The position numbers and the translations under genes were made by a program. This document shows positions 51,901 to 62,473 of a stretch of DNA of 64,000 nucleotides, piece after piece. Source of the stretch: Paulinella micropora (lineage: Eukaryota > Cercozoa > Imbricatea > Euglyphida); NCBI GenBank assembly GCA_009731375.1, contig BJOX01000261.1, forward strand, positions 241,514 through 305,513, in the 5' to 3' direction. The notes beneath the pieces were generated by a model, which did no database searches, was not told the DNA's origin, and saw only the letters and a list, made by a program, of their open reading frames with translations. Every line of letters begins with the position of its first letter. Positions within the stretch are counted from its first letter, which is position 1.

Positions 51901-54365
51901 GCTTGGCCACGGTCTCGGACGCGGCGCGCGTCACGATGTGCTGGCAGGAGCCGATGGCCTCGTCCGCCGACCAGCCGTCCAGGGGGTCCTGCAGCGCCAC
52001 CAGCGTGATGACGTCCCCGTCGTTGTCGCCGTTGAAGGGGATCTCTTCGATCGGGTTGAGCGCCAGGCAGAAGTGCTGCGGGGCAAACTCGGGCCGGTCG
52101 ACCGCGAGCCGCCGCGCGCTCAGGCGGGACAGCGCCGCCAGGCACGAGGGCGGCTCGCTGAAGAGGTCGGTGCGGGGCACGAGGACCGAGAACACGCGCG
52201 CGCTCTGCGGCGACAGCGTGGGCTGGCGGTTGATGAGGACCTTGCTGCCCTGCGTGAGGCTCATCTCCAGCACGTCGCCCACGTGGAGGAAGTCCGAGTA
52301 CGGCCGCGCCCCCCCCCCCCGGCCCGCGCCGGCGGCCAGCTCGTCCAGCAGGAGCGGGGGGCAGAAGGCCAGGGGGCTGAACACGGAGCCGCGCTGGGGG
52401 GCGTGCGCCCACGCCGCCCGCTGCGCGCCCCGCGGCCGCCGCCACAGCAGGCCCAGCGCGGGGTACACGTCCCCGTGCACGAGGTCCGGGTTGCGCTCCC
52501 GCAGGGCCACTGCCTCGGCCGCCCGACCCTCGTCGCGGAGCCGGGCCAGCAGCGCCTGCCAGCCGCGCAGCCGGGCCCGCGCTTGCTGGATCAGGTCCGC
52601 CCGGGCCCGCACGGATTGCAGGTTCTGGGCCGTGACGCGCACGCACTCGAACTGCGTGCGCAGAAAGCCCCAGCCCACCATGACGTGACCGACCGGGACG
52701 GTGGCGACCCCGATCAGGACCCCGCGGCCGGAGCAGTTGATGCGCTTGCCGAGGCCGTTCTTGCGAAACTCGCCGTCCTTGCGGCTCAGGAGCTCGCTGA
52801 GGCTGCGGAGCCCCTCGGGCGGCCGCAGCGCGGGCGGGACCGTGGGCGGGGCCGCGGCCGCCGAGTGGGGCGCCGGGGGGTGCACGGGCGCGTGGCTCGT
52901 GAGGCCCGCACACCAGCAGTTGTAGGCGGCGGTCAGCGTGCGGAGGTACTCGGTCGTCAGCACGCAGCCCGGCCCCTGCTGCCACAGCGCGCCCGCCTCG
53001 AGCGCCAGCGGGGCGCCGGGCGCNNNNNNNNNNCAGCACCAGCGGGGCGCCGGGCGCGGCCCGGGCGGGGTCGCCCCACGCCCGCCCCCCCAGGTGCCGC
53101 TCCAGCGCCAGCCGGAGCTCCCAGCCGCAGCGCAGCAGGTCGGCGACGGCGTACGCGTTGTCGGCGAGTTCGTGGCAGTAGCTCAGCAGCACCTGGCGGC
53201 AGTCCACGCTCGCGTGCGTCACGGGCAGCAGCGCGCGCGAGGGGACCAGGCACGCGAAGCGGAAGAGGCGTTCGGGGTGCGCGGGCAGGCGGGCCCGCGC
53301 CCAGGCGTCGGCCGGCGCCGCGGCGAGCCAGGCGCGCAGCGCCGCCGAGGGCACCTGCGCCCGGCCGCCGCCGGCCCGGGGGCAGCACCAGCCGCACAAG
53401 TTCTCGAGCGCCGCGCGGCCGGCGGGGCCGCGGAACTGGACCTCGGCCCACAGGCCGCACAGCTTGACCAGGCGGGGCTGCGCGCAGCCGCAGCCGCCCG
53501 CCTCCACCGCACAGCGCACGACACCCCGCTTGCGGGCCAGGGCGCTGCCCAGGGCGCGGGACATGAGCGCCGCGCCCGGCGCGGCCACGGGGGCGGCCGA
53601 GCCCAGGCCCCGGACCGGCGGCGCCGGCGGCAGCCCCCGCTCTACCTCCTTGCGCAGCACAAAGTCCCGCAGCGTGTCCCGGCAGCAGCCGAGGACCGCT
53701 AGCCGGGCCCGGCACGCCAGGAGCTGCTCCCGCAGCCCGGCCGCCGACTGCAGCTCCGCCGCCAGCGCCGGGGGCAGCTCGCGGCCCAACCCGTGCGGCA
53801 GCCGGCGGGTCACGCCCGCGTGCGCCAGCTTCTGCAGGCGCTGCAGCAGCGCCTCGGCGAGGGACGCCTCACGCAGGCTCAGGCACGCCGCCGCGGCCAG
53901 CGAGAACGGCTGGCCGGCCTCGAGGGCGAGCGCGCGCCACACCTGCTGCAGCCTGGCCAGCAGCACGCCCCCTAGCAGCACGTCCGTGCGCTGCCGCTGG
54001 GCGGCGGCGCGCGACAGCTTGTTGCGGCGGTGCTGCTGCGCCAGCAGCCCGTTCCAGCGCTCGCGGACCCGGGTCAGGACGGCGCGCCAGGCCTCCAGCG
54101 CCGCCGCCGGGCCGGGCCACGCGCCGCACACGGCGGCGGCCGCCCCCGCCGCCCCCTCTTCGGTCAGCAGCCACGAGCGCCGGCTGGCGTCGTCCGCCTC
54201 GGGGCAGGCCAGCAAGCCCGGGCCCGCGGCCGCGGGCTCGTCCCCGGCGCAGGCATGCCATTCGCCCCACCTGGCGGCCCAGGCCACCTCGTCCTGCCCG
54301 CCGGCGTGGCCGGGCGCGTGGGCGACCTGGAGCTGCAGCTGGGCCAGCCCCGTCCAGGTCGGGGG
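48906..54365 (-). CDS. Diverged DNA-directed RNA polymerase subunit 1 (RPB1-like), viral type
   Basis: About 1800 codons, split by a 10-N gap at 53024-53033 whose flanks repeat the same 19 bases (so the frame change there is an assembly artefact). RPB1 landmarks occur in order: LSRKDGEFRKNGLGKRINCS (clamp/lid), KVLINRQPTLSPQSARV, catalytic IPFNGDNDGDVITL (usual NADFDGD; all three Asp kept), SSIVSGAKGSLEDVQQLQ (funnel), DSGFVRESFLAGLSLRSFGW, VATTGYFQHTL, TQLTLNTRHKASSVM and a final VMTHTGTLLPVSRSGYEK. The Ala/Arg-rich GC bias is extreme. No start Met in frame; the first coding frame probably begins further upstream (near 54,450) after a frameshift. It would transcribe viral genes. Confidence 0.85.
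53024..53033. other. Scaffold gap with duplicated flank
   Basis: CCAGCGGGGCGCCGGGCGC occurs on both sides of the 10 N, so the two contigs overlap rather than being separated. The apparent frameshift in the RPB1-like gene here is an artefact. Confidence 0.8.
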
Positions 54366-54759
54366 CTAATTCCGCGGCCAGGCTGAGCACGTAATGGTCG
54401 TCGCCGTCCGCCGGGCAGGGCGAGCGCACCTCCTGGACTGCTTGCCACATGCAGCCGGGGCTGCCCCGGGGCCGCTTCGTCTCTGCTCGGCGTGGCAATG
54501 TGGCCAGCCCAGAGCGGGCGGGGAGAAAAGAGGAGGCCGGCTCGTTCTCCCTGGCTGGGGAAAGGAGGACGCTCTCCTCCCTCCCTCTCCTCTCCCTCTC
54601 CTCTCTCTGTCCCTGGAGAGGGAGAGTGCGGGGGGGATTGCAGGGGCCAGGGGGGGGTGGCCAGTGTCCGCTGCGCTCGCTGCCCTGCCGTCCGGGCCGT
54701 CCCCTCCACGACGCGCGCGCTCCCTGCCGTGATCGCTAGGTAAACCAACCAAGGAAAGC
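54366..54759. other. GC-rich region upstream of the RPB1-like gene, contains a dispersed repeat
   Basis: Lies between divergent genes. 54375-54470 resembles 56320-56410 (shared core CGTCCGCCGGGCAGGG and AGCCG.GGCTGCCC words). The minus frame reads CPADGDDHYVLSLAAELAP, which may be the true N-terminus of the RPB1-like protein. C/T-rich low complexity at 54570-54625. Confidence 0.5.
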
Positions 54760-55950
54760 ATGGCGGGCCGACACACCCTAGGGTTCCCGGCCGGGGCCTG
54801 GCGCCAGGTCAGGGACTACCTGGGCTGGCACCCCGAGCTAGGGGCCGTGAGCCCCGAGCTGCGCTGATTCCTGGACAGGCCGGGGGCCTGGGCGCGCTTC
54901 CGCTGCACCGAGCTCGACCTAGGCAGTCCTGCTCGGGCTACGGCCTTCCAGGCCTGGCTGGGCCAGGCCTGGAGCCAGGAAAAAGTCCAGGTAGGGACCC
55001 TGGTGTTGGCCATGGGGTTGCTGAGCGCCCGGGGCGGGGCCTGGGCCAGCCTGGCCGTGGACGGGCTGCGCCTAACGGGGCCGGGGAGGCTCACGTACGA
55101 ACATATCCAGACCCTGGTGGAGCTCTGGCCTGGGCTAAGGCAGCTCAAGCTCGACCTCACGGAGCTTGACCAGATCACTGAGCGCGGGTTCGCGCGCTTG
55201 GCTGAACTGCAGAACCTGCAGCGCCTTGAGATTAGGCGGTGCGGCCATATACACTATAATTGGCCGGCGTACGTGAGGAGAATGCAGAACTTGCAGGAGC
55301 TTTACCTCGGTGAAGTGCGTGTCACACGTAGTGGTTTAGAAGAACTGGCAGAGCGGCTGCAGCTGCGGCGGCTAACAATCGAGGCTGGCCTCGGCGTCGA
55401 TGACTATACACTGCAGGGCTTCGCGCGGATGCACTCCTTACAAGAGCTGTCTCTCCGCGATTGTTCCGGGATCCAGGGAAGGCTGCCCTTGCCAAACCTG
55501 CCGCTGCTGGAAAAGCTCGACCTTAGCGGGTGTTACCAGCTCCAGAACGATAGAATTTTGTCGAATCTGAATCTGCCTGCGCTACAGGAGCTGGACTTGG
55601 GTAATTGCTTGGATCTTCTCTCGCTGATCATTGTACCGACGCTGCCCTCCCTGCGGAGGCTCTGCCTCGCCAACTGTACGGGGCTGCCCGAACCGTCGTC
55701 CTTGGCTTCGCTACACGACCTGGTGGACCTGGAGGACCTCAGCCTCGCCGGCTGGGAACAGCTCACGGATGAGGGACTGGCGTGCTTGCACAGACTGCCG
55801 AACCTACGGAAACTCAACCTCAGCGGCTGTACGCAAATCACGGACCAAGGAGTGAGTTCCCTCGTCCAGCGCCTGCCAAGCCTAGGAGAACTCGACCTCG
55901 AGGGCTGTACCGGGCTCACTGAGCTAGAGCTACAGACTACGAACAGCTAA
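54760..55950 (+). pseudogene. F-box/leucine-rich-repeat protein 1, in-frame TGA
   Basis: ATG 54760 opens an F-box-like N-terminus (LGFPAGAWRQVRDYLGWHPE, then after TGA at 54865-54867 FLDRPGAWARFRCTELDL). The same frame continues through at least eight Cys-type LRRs of the FBXL kind (LPNLRKLNLSGCTQITDQG, LPSLGELDLEGCTGLTELEL) to TAA at 55948-55950, about 396 codons. The TGA falls where F-box proteins often have a Trp or basic residue. From Met 55003 an LRR-only protein of 315 residues would remain. F-box/LRR proteins recruit substrates to SCF ubiquitin ligases; giant viruses carry many. GC bias is milder than in the RNA polymerase genes. Confidence 0.7.
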
Positions 55951-56577
55951 CCCGTCTGTCCTAATACTGACGGAATGAATGAATGAATGAATGAATGAGG
56001 GCTGCGCTAGCTTCTTCAGGCGGAGACGCTAAAAACTCTAGCCCAGGGAGGGAGGGGGCCAGGCAAAGGGAGTGCCCCCCGGTGACCTCCGCGCCTTAGC
56101 AGGAACCGCGTACTCAAAAAAGAGCAGTGTAACAAGTCGAAAAATGTGGTTGTTGGTAGCCTACGACACGCGGCACGGACTGCACCTACCGCCGGGCTAC
56201 ACACCCCCCCTTCCTCTCAGAGGGGGTCGAGCCAAACGCTCAGCGGCCGGATCGGCCTCGTTTCGTACGTCCGGGCCAGATCGGCCTCGTTTCGTACGTC
56301 CGGGCCGGTGGCCAACTCGGCGGCCAAGCCGAGCACGTCAGGGCAGTTGCCGTCGTCCGCCGGGCAGGGGCGAGCACACCGCCTGGCCACAGGCAGCCGT
56401 GGCTGCCCTCCCCCCCCGGCGCGGCCAGGTGGCCAGGAGGGAGGCTGGGACCGCCTGCGCCCTCCCCCTTTCCCCGCGCCCCCCCGCGCTCCCCCCTCCC
56501 CCGGCCGGGGTACGTGTGGGCCGTCCCCGCCCAAGGCGTCACGCCAAGAAGCAAAGGTTGGAGCTTAGAGCGGCCGA
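55951..56577. other. Intergenic region with short tandem and dispersed repeats
   Basis: GAATGAAT units (55972-55998), a 29-bp tandem duplication (56251-56279 and 56280-56308, ATCGGCCTCGTTTCGTACGT), the dispersed repeat shared with 54375 (56320-56410), and C-rich low complexity. A short open start at 56143 (MWLLVAYDTRHGLHLPPGY) may be the beginning of a lost gene. Confidence 0.55.
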
Positions 56578-59481
56578 TGGCTAGCCAGGGACAAGTGGCT
56601 GCCAGGGGATCCGGCCCCCGGGCTCGTCCTGCCCAGACTAGGCACTGGCCGCCGCCTACGCCTGGCTGGCTCGGCTTCCTCGGTGGCTCGGACGGCCTGG
56701 CTGCTTGCTGCCTTTCCCCGTCCTGGTTGGCTAAAGAGCGAGAGAATGGCGTACGGCAGACCTTGCTCCCCGCGTGCCTACAACGCTACAACTGGCTATA
56801 CGGTTCGCAGGAGCCTGATCCCCCCGGCCACGACCGCCTACAGCAAATGCTGTCGGACCTCGAAGAGTACGTGGAGCAGGTCTACGCGGGCCCGGCCGCC
56901 TGGCGCCCGCGGACAGACAACGAGCGCGCGTGGAAGGCTACCGCGAGTGTCTTGGCACAGCAGAGGTCGCTGGCTTTCCATCATTTGGTAGTGCCCAGGC
57001 GAAAGGAACTCTGGCCAGGCGAAACCACCGCTCAGGCGGCCGTGCGCTATTGGCGGGCCCGGACCGGACGGGTCGACTGACCTAACGCTGACCCTCGCCC
57101 CGCCCGGCCAGGAAGCGGCCAGCGGCGACGCCACACTGACGCTGCAGAGGGGCGTCGTCACGCTGACGCCACAGAGCGCGGGGCGCTTTCCGTTCCGAAG
57201 TGAGAACGGGGTGCTAGGACGCAGGCTTACTTCGCTGCACCTGCACGACTTCCCCTTGGCCTTCCGCGAAGAAGGGGGGGTGGAGGGTACCTTCCGGCTT
57301 GCGCATCAGCGCGTGCTGCGGAGGCTGCGCCTGTCGCAGCTGGAGTTGTGCTCCCCGGACGAGCAGGGGGCGCTGGAATTCCATAACTGCCCCGAGCTGG
57401 AGGAGCTCGTGTTTTCGCGGCAGGCTCCGAAGGCGGGGACGGATCCCGCCCGCCTGGCACTCACCTTTGACGGGTGCAACAGCCTCCGCACCCTCGATAC
57501 CTCCACCGGCGGCAGCGGCCCGCAGCCCGTGTCCGTGACGCTGAAACGGCAGGGCGGACAGCTGTTGCTCAGGCCCGGCGCCGGAGACCTGGAGCTGACT
57601 GCGCGGCAGTCCTGTACGTTAGCGGGACTGGTCTTGTGCGGGCCGCCGGTAGGGGACAGGGCCCAACTTACACTCCAGAGGCAGGCCAGCCTCGCCCGCT
57701 TGGTCTGGGGCGGGCTGCAAGAGGCAACCGGTGATGTCAGCACTATCCTTACTCGCAGTGAGGTCCTGGGCCTGCTGTCGTGGCCGGACCTCCGGTGGGC
57801 AAGAGGCTCCTTCTCGCTAGAAGCGGACCTTCCCGCCAAGGACGGGAGTTTTGAAGAGGTTTACCTGGCCGGTATGAGGCCTCCCGAACCGTACAGGGTT
57901 GAGCTGCCCGCACTGGAGAGCTGTGCAGGGGACCTGAGGCTGGAACTCCTAGGCTGGCAATACCTGCGGACGTTCGAACTACCGGCGCTGCGGCAGGTGG
58001 GCCAGGACCTAACCCTGGCACTCACGCACTGCTTCCGCCTCGGGGCCTTCGGGCTGCCCCAGCTGGCCTCCGTCGGTGGACACCTGGGGCTAAGACTAGA
58101 TACAGCACGCAGTGGGGCCGGCGCATCCTGAGGCAGGCGCCGGTCTCAAGGGGTTGGAAGCGCCCGTGCTACAGATTGCCAAGCTGATCAAGATCGAGAT
58201 AGGCGGCGTCGCCCTGCCGTCGGTGGACTTGTCCTGCCTGTGTGAATGCAAAGAGACGCTGACCCTGACGTACGTAGGTCCTGCGCGGAGGCAGCAGGAC
58301 GGCTTCTCCCCTCCAGCGGCCAGGCTGGCACTCGATAACTTGTCACAGGTGGGGGGCTGGCGAAGTTCAACTTTGAACATGATCACTGCCTCGAGGAGCT
58401 CCGCTGGCCCAGTCTGACTGCGGTGGCCAAGCTCGACGTTGGGTGTACAGATTGTGGCCAGCTGCACCGAGTCAGTCTGCCAGCCCTGGTGGCAGGCCAG
58501 ACGAGTCTCGCTCTGTGCTTCCTGCAGTGTCCACAGCTAGCCGAGCTGCAGGTACCGCTGTTGGAGACGGCCGCGAGCAATACATACATCAGGCTGTGGA
58601 GCTGCGACGCTGTTACTGAACTCTGCTTCCCAGGGCTGGTTGGCCAGCAGCGACCGCCCGCTGAAGGCCACCATGCCGAAGGCCATGCTGAAGACATAGA
58701 CCATCGGTTCGTCCTCGATATCGGCGAGTGCAAGGGACTAAAGAAGCTGGTTTTACCACGGCTGCAGACAGTGCACCCCGACCTGCGTGTCTCCGTCAGT
58801 GATTGCCAGAGGCTCACAGACTGCAAACTGCCTAGTCTGACATTCTGCCCCAGGGTCCAATTCGTCTTTCAGGAGTGCCCAAGCTTACAAAGGTTTAGTG
58901 CGCCCCCGCTGTCCCGCCGGGGTGCAACAGCGACCCTGCTGCTCGAGTTCAGCGACTGTGCCACGTTCAGCGACCTCGCCCTGCCGGAGAGGCTAGCCGC
59001 AGGCACGTTCGAACTCAGTCTCACGAAGTGCCCCAAGCTCCAAAAAGTGGAGCTGCCACCTGGCCTGGCCTGTCGTGCCGTAAAGATTACCGTGGAAAAG
59101 TGTGAGTCGTTTGAGAGCCTCAGCGTCCCTGACGCCTGGGAGGGGGGCGAGGCCCTGAGGCTACTGTTCCAGGACTGTGCAGCGTTCGGAAGCCACGTTT
59201 TACCCCAAGGGGTGGGGGTCCAAGACATCGTGCTCGTGGTCGCGGACTGCACACAAGTGGAGGAGCTGATTCTACCTCACTGGCCGACCTGCGACAGGCT
59301 CACGCTCCGAATCGAGCGCTGTACTTCTCTCCGGAGCATACACCTCCCCGTTCGCGAGCAGGGACGGCAGTTGCGACTGATGCTGGTTCTGAAAGAATGC
59401 CCCCAGCTGGCGGTACTGGAGAACGAGCCGAGTACTTATGAGTGGAAGGCGGTGAAAGGCTGCGTCCTACCCCCTGGCTAG
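56578..59481 (+). pseudogene. Large leucine-rich-repeat protein 2, several frameshifts
   Basis: Coding sense runs from about 56578 to 59481 in changing frames: an N-terminal domain (LLPACLQRYNWLYGS, QMLSDLEEYVEQVYAG; ends 57080), a shift near 57,065 into LTLTLAPPGQEAASGD and irregular LRRs to 58131, a shift near 58,130 (APVLQIAKLIKIEIGG), and another at the G run near 58,345 into LAKFNFEHDHCLEELRWP and the last frame (58423-59481). LRRs are of the irregular, Cys-containing type (LFQDCAAFGSHVLPQG, LVVADCTQVEELILPH). About 950 residues if whole. An F-box at the N-terminus is possible but not clear. Three frame changes at G-runs suggest indel errors or decay. Confidence 0.6.
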
Positions 59482-60209
59482 ACGTTACAGCACACGGACT
59501 GGCAGAGCTTAGCTCCGGTCCGCTCCCTGTCTGGTACATGACGCTCTTCAGCCCACGGTTACGGACTGTCGTAGGCTCCAGGGCATAAGCTTCCTCGTCG
59601 GTGGGTGCAGCCTCGGGGGTAACGCTAGTTCTGCGAGCACTACCGAACGATCTATCTGTGGATGAGTCCCAGCGGATCGACACGTTTTATTAAAAAGAGC
59701 GGGTGAGCGACGCCCCCGCCAGACAAGCCGCCTCGCAGGCGAAAGCCGTTCGGGGCTGCGGCGATTAGCCAGTATTTCTGAGCGTACACACTGAACCGAG
59801 AGGTGTGACAACACGTTGTCTGTCGCGAGAAACTAGAGTAACGAACAGCGCAGAGAAAGAGGAAAAACGGGCTTCTGCTGCCAGAGAGTGCAATTCTAAA
59901 ATCGGGTCCGATCGCCTTGGGCCTAGCTAGCCCAGGGAGGGGGCACGAGGGGGGGGGGGGGGGGGGGGCCCCCCCCCCCCCCCCCCCCCGGGCGGCGCGG
60001 CGGTCAAGTCCATGAAAGCAATCAAAAATGTATCACCATATACAGCCTTTCTAAAGTCTCCTTCTTGTTTTAATTTTGGAAGATATATTCTATATTTTTT
60101 ACGCATCTTCTTTTNNNNNNNNNNTTCCGCCGCCTAGGCCACCGGCCCACGGCGTGCCGGCGTGCGTGCCGGCGGTCGGGCCGGCCACGGGCTCCGGCGT
60201 GGCGTTCAT
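59482..60209. other. Intergenic region: duplicated upstream segment, G/C homopolymer palindrome, AT-rich islet, gap
   Basis: 59780-59925 is a diverged copy of 61300-61470 (shared GTGTGACAACACGT/GTGCGACAACACGT and TGCAATTCTAAAAT/TGCGATTCTGAAAT words). 59950-59989 is a G run directly followed by a C run. 60003-60114 is strikingly AT-rich and ends at a 10-N gap (60115-60124). No gene supported. Confidence 0.55.
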
Positions 60210-61373
60210 TTATCCTGACAGCTGTGCGGCCAACGCGCTGCCAGTATCTAGCGTGTTGTAGTCTAGAACTTTGTCTAGCGGCAAGACGTCTGTGACGAAA
60301 CAGCTGAGGTGAGGTTTGGCTTGTCGGAGCCGCTCCACCGTCTCTGCCGAAATAGCTGCGCATTGTACCAGGTACAGTGCGCGCAGGGAGCTAGCAGCAC
60401 AGACGCCGAGTAGCTCGTCGTAGGCCACGGCTTCCCGAGTGACGAGGAGCAGTTGCCGGAGCTTGGGCAGCGACGCTACGTACCGTAAGTCTGCAGCGGC
60501 CACGTGGCCCAGCGTCAGTACGCGGAGGTCGCGGAGACTGGGCAGGAAGCTGAGGCTGCAGCCGGCGGCTAGCAGGCACGAGTTCAGTTGGAGCCTCCGG
60601 AGTCGGCCGAGCGCGCGCAGGTGGCCGAGGCCCGTGGCGGTCAGCGGCCCACAAGAGTTGAGGTCGAGGCGAGTGAGTGACTGGAACTGTGCCAGCGCGG
60701 CCAACGCGTCATCCGTCTGGTGCGGGATGTCTGCTAGCGCTAGTTCGGAAACTGTGGTCGGCGCCTGCAATTGGCGTAGCGCACCGGCAACGTCCTCGTC
60801 AGCTGACGTGGCGCAGATGGTAAGCTTGTGAACAGAGGCCACTGCCGACAACAGCGGAGCTAGGGCCGGCTCGTGCTCGTTTAATTCATCGCCGTAGCAA
60901 CGGAGATTACGTACGTGAATCCGGCGCAACAGAGCTGTGCTGGCATCGATCTCGCCCGGGCCGCAAAGAACAGATATTTCCCTCGGGGTTTCCAAGCATA
61001 GGCCTCGAAAGACAGTAACGATTCTTCGGTCAGTAAGTCTATGGAATTTAAACTCTGGTGGCTTAAAGCCCGTCCAGAAAGACGGCCGCTTGCACAGGGC
61101 CGAGAGTTGTTTGCAGGTAGATACTAAGCTAACCAGCTGGTCCTCTCCTAGGCATGGCCTAACCCAGGGCCACAGGCAGTCGGGCAGCGCCAGCAACAAA
61201 CACGAGGACGGCGGGATCGAGGCTAGACACTGGTACCCTGCTAAGTGCCGGCGTTTGGGGCTGCGGCGGCCGGCCGGGCCGGGGGGCCGAGCGTCCATGC
61301 CGAAAACCGGAGAAGTGCGACAACACGTGTGTCGTCTGTCGCACCTAGGGGAGCAAGAGCACGAGTAAACCAA
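60210..61373 (-). CDS. F-box/leucine-rich-repeat protein 3
   Basis: 387 residues from 61373; Met 61298 (MDARPPGPAGRRSPKRR) is a likelier start, giving 362. The N-terminal F-box is clear: LPDCLWPWVRPCLGEDQLVS, then LVSTCKQLSALCKRPSFWTG. LRRs follow (FQSLTRLDLNSCGPLTATG, LGRLRRLQLNSCLLAAG, LPSLRDLRVLTLGHVAAAD), ending at TAA 60210. It is the best-preserved member of the F-box/LRR cluster, with moderate GC and an intact frame. It lies between the RNA polymerase genes on the same strand as both. Inferred role: SCF substrate adaptor redirecting host ubiquitylation. Confidence 0.75.
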   Translation of the reverse strand: MVYSCSCSPRCDRRHTCCRTSPVFGMDARPPGPAGRRSPKRRHLAGYQCLASIPPSSCLLLALPDCLWPWVRPCLGEDQLVSLVSTCKQLSALCKRPSFWTGFKPPEFKFHRLTDRRIVTVFRGLCLETPREISVLCGPGEIDASTALLRRIHVRNLRCYGDELNEHEPALAPLLSAVASVHKLTICATSADEDVAGALRQLQAPTTVSELALADIPHQTDDALAALAQFQSLTRLDLNSCGPLTATGLGHLRALGRLRRLQLNSCLLAAGCSLSFLPSLRDLRVLTLGHVAAADLRYVASLPKLRQLLLVTREAVAYDELLGVCAASSLRALYLVQCAAISAETVERLRQAKPHLSCFVTDVLPLDKVLDYNTLDTGSALAAQLSG

Positions 61374-61577
61374 TAGCTCAGAGAGAGAGAGAGAGAGGGA
61401 CAGGCAAGAGGGAGCAGGGAGAGGGGGCCTCTGCCCGAAGAAGTGCGATTCTGAAATTGGTGACAGGCCAGCGTCCTGCGCTTGGCACGGGGGAGGGGCG
61501 CGGGGAGGGGGTGGCCCCCGCCGGGCGCGCGCCCCCCTGAGGGTAGCCCGTGCGGGGAGGGGGGGGGGGGGGAGGGG
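61374..61577. other. Spacer with GA microsatellite and G-rich stretch
   Basis: (GA)n at 61379-61397 and G-rich sequence running into the large gap. Part of it is duplicated at 59780-59925. The minus frame open through here is low-complexity and not considered coding. Confidence 0.5.
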
Positions 61578-62473
61578 NNNNNNNNNNNNNNNNNNNNNNN
61601 NNNNNNNNNNNNNNNNNNNNNNNNNNNNNNNNNNNNNNNNNNNNNNNNNNNNNNNNNNNNNNNNNNNNNNNNNNNNNNNNNNNNNNNNNNNNNNNNNNNN
61701 NNNNNNNNNNNNNNNNNNNNNNNNNNNNNNNNNNNNNNNNNNNNNNNNNNNNNNNNNNNNNNNNNNNNNNNNNNNNNNNNNNNNNNNNNNNNNNNNNNNN
61801 NNNNNNNNNNNNNNNNNNNNNNNNNNNNNNNNNNNNNNNNNNNNNNNNNNNNNNNNNNNNNNNNNNNNNNNNNNNNNNNNNNNNNNNNNNNNNNNNNNNN
61901 NNNNNNNNNNNNNNNNNNNNNNNNNNNNNNNNNNNNNNNNNNNNNNNNNNNNNNNNNNNNNNNNNNNNNNNNNNNNNNNNNNNNNNNNNNNNNNNNNNNN
62001 NNNNNNNNNNNNNNNNNNNNNNNNNNNNNNNNNNNNNNNNNNNNNNNNNNNNNNNNNNNNNNNNNNNNNNNNNNNNNNNNNNNNNNNNNNNNNNNNNNNN
62101 NNNNNNNNNNNNNNNNNNNNNNNNNNNNNNNNNNNNNNNNNNNNNNNNNNNNNNNNNNNNNNNNNNNNNNNNNNNNNNNNNNNNNNNNNNNNNNNNNNNN
62201 NNNNNNNNNNNNNNNNNNNNNNNNNNNNNNNNNNNNNNNNNNNNNNNNNNNNNNNNNNNNNNNNNNNNNNNNNNNNNNNNNNNNNNNNNNNNNNNNNNNN
62301 NNNNNNNNNNNNNNNNNNNNNNNNNNNNNNNNNNNNNNNNNNNNNNNNNNNNNNNNNNNNNNNNNNNNNNNNNNNNNNNNNNNNNNNNNNNNNNNNNNNN
62401 NNNNNNNNNNNNNNNNNNNNNNNNNNNNNNNNNNNNNNNNNNNNNNNNNNNNNNNNNNNNNNNNNNNNNNNNN
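61578..62473. other. Assembly gap (896 N)
   Basis: N run that removes the C-terminal part of the RPB2-like gene, including its expected zinc-binding end. Confidence 0.99.

Noticed and set aside
50795-53467. 890-codon plus-strand frame antisense to the RPB1-like gene
   Set aside because: Extreme GC content removes stop codons from all frames. Its translation is Arg/Ala/Gly-rich without motifs, while the minus strand carries the RPB1 landmarks.
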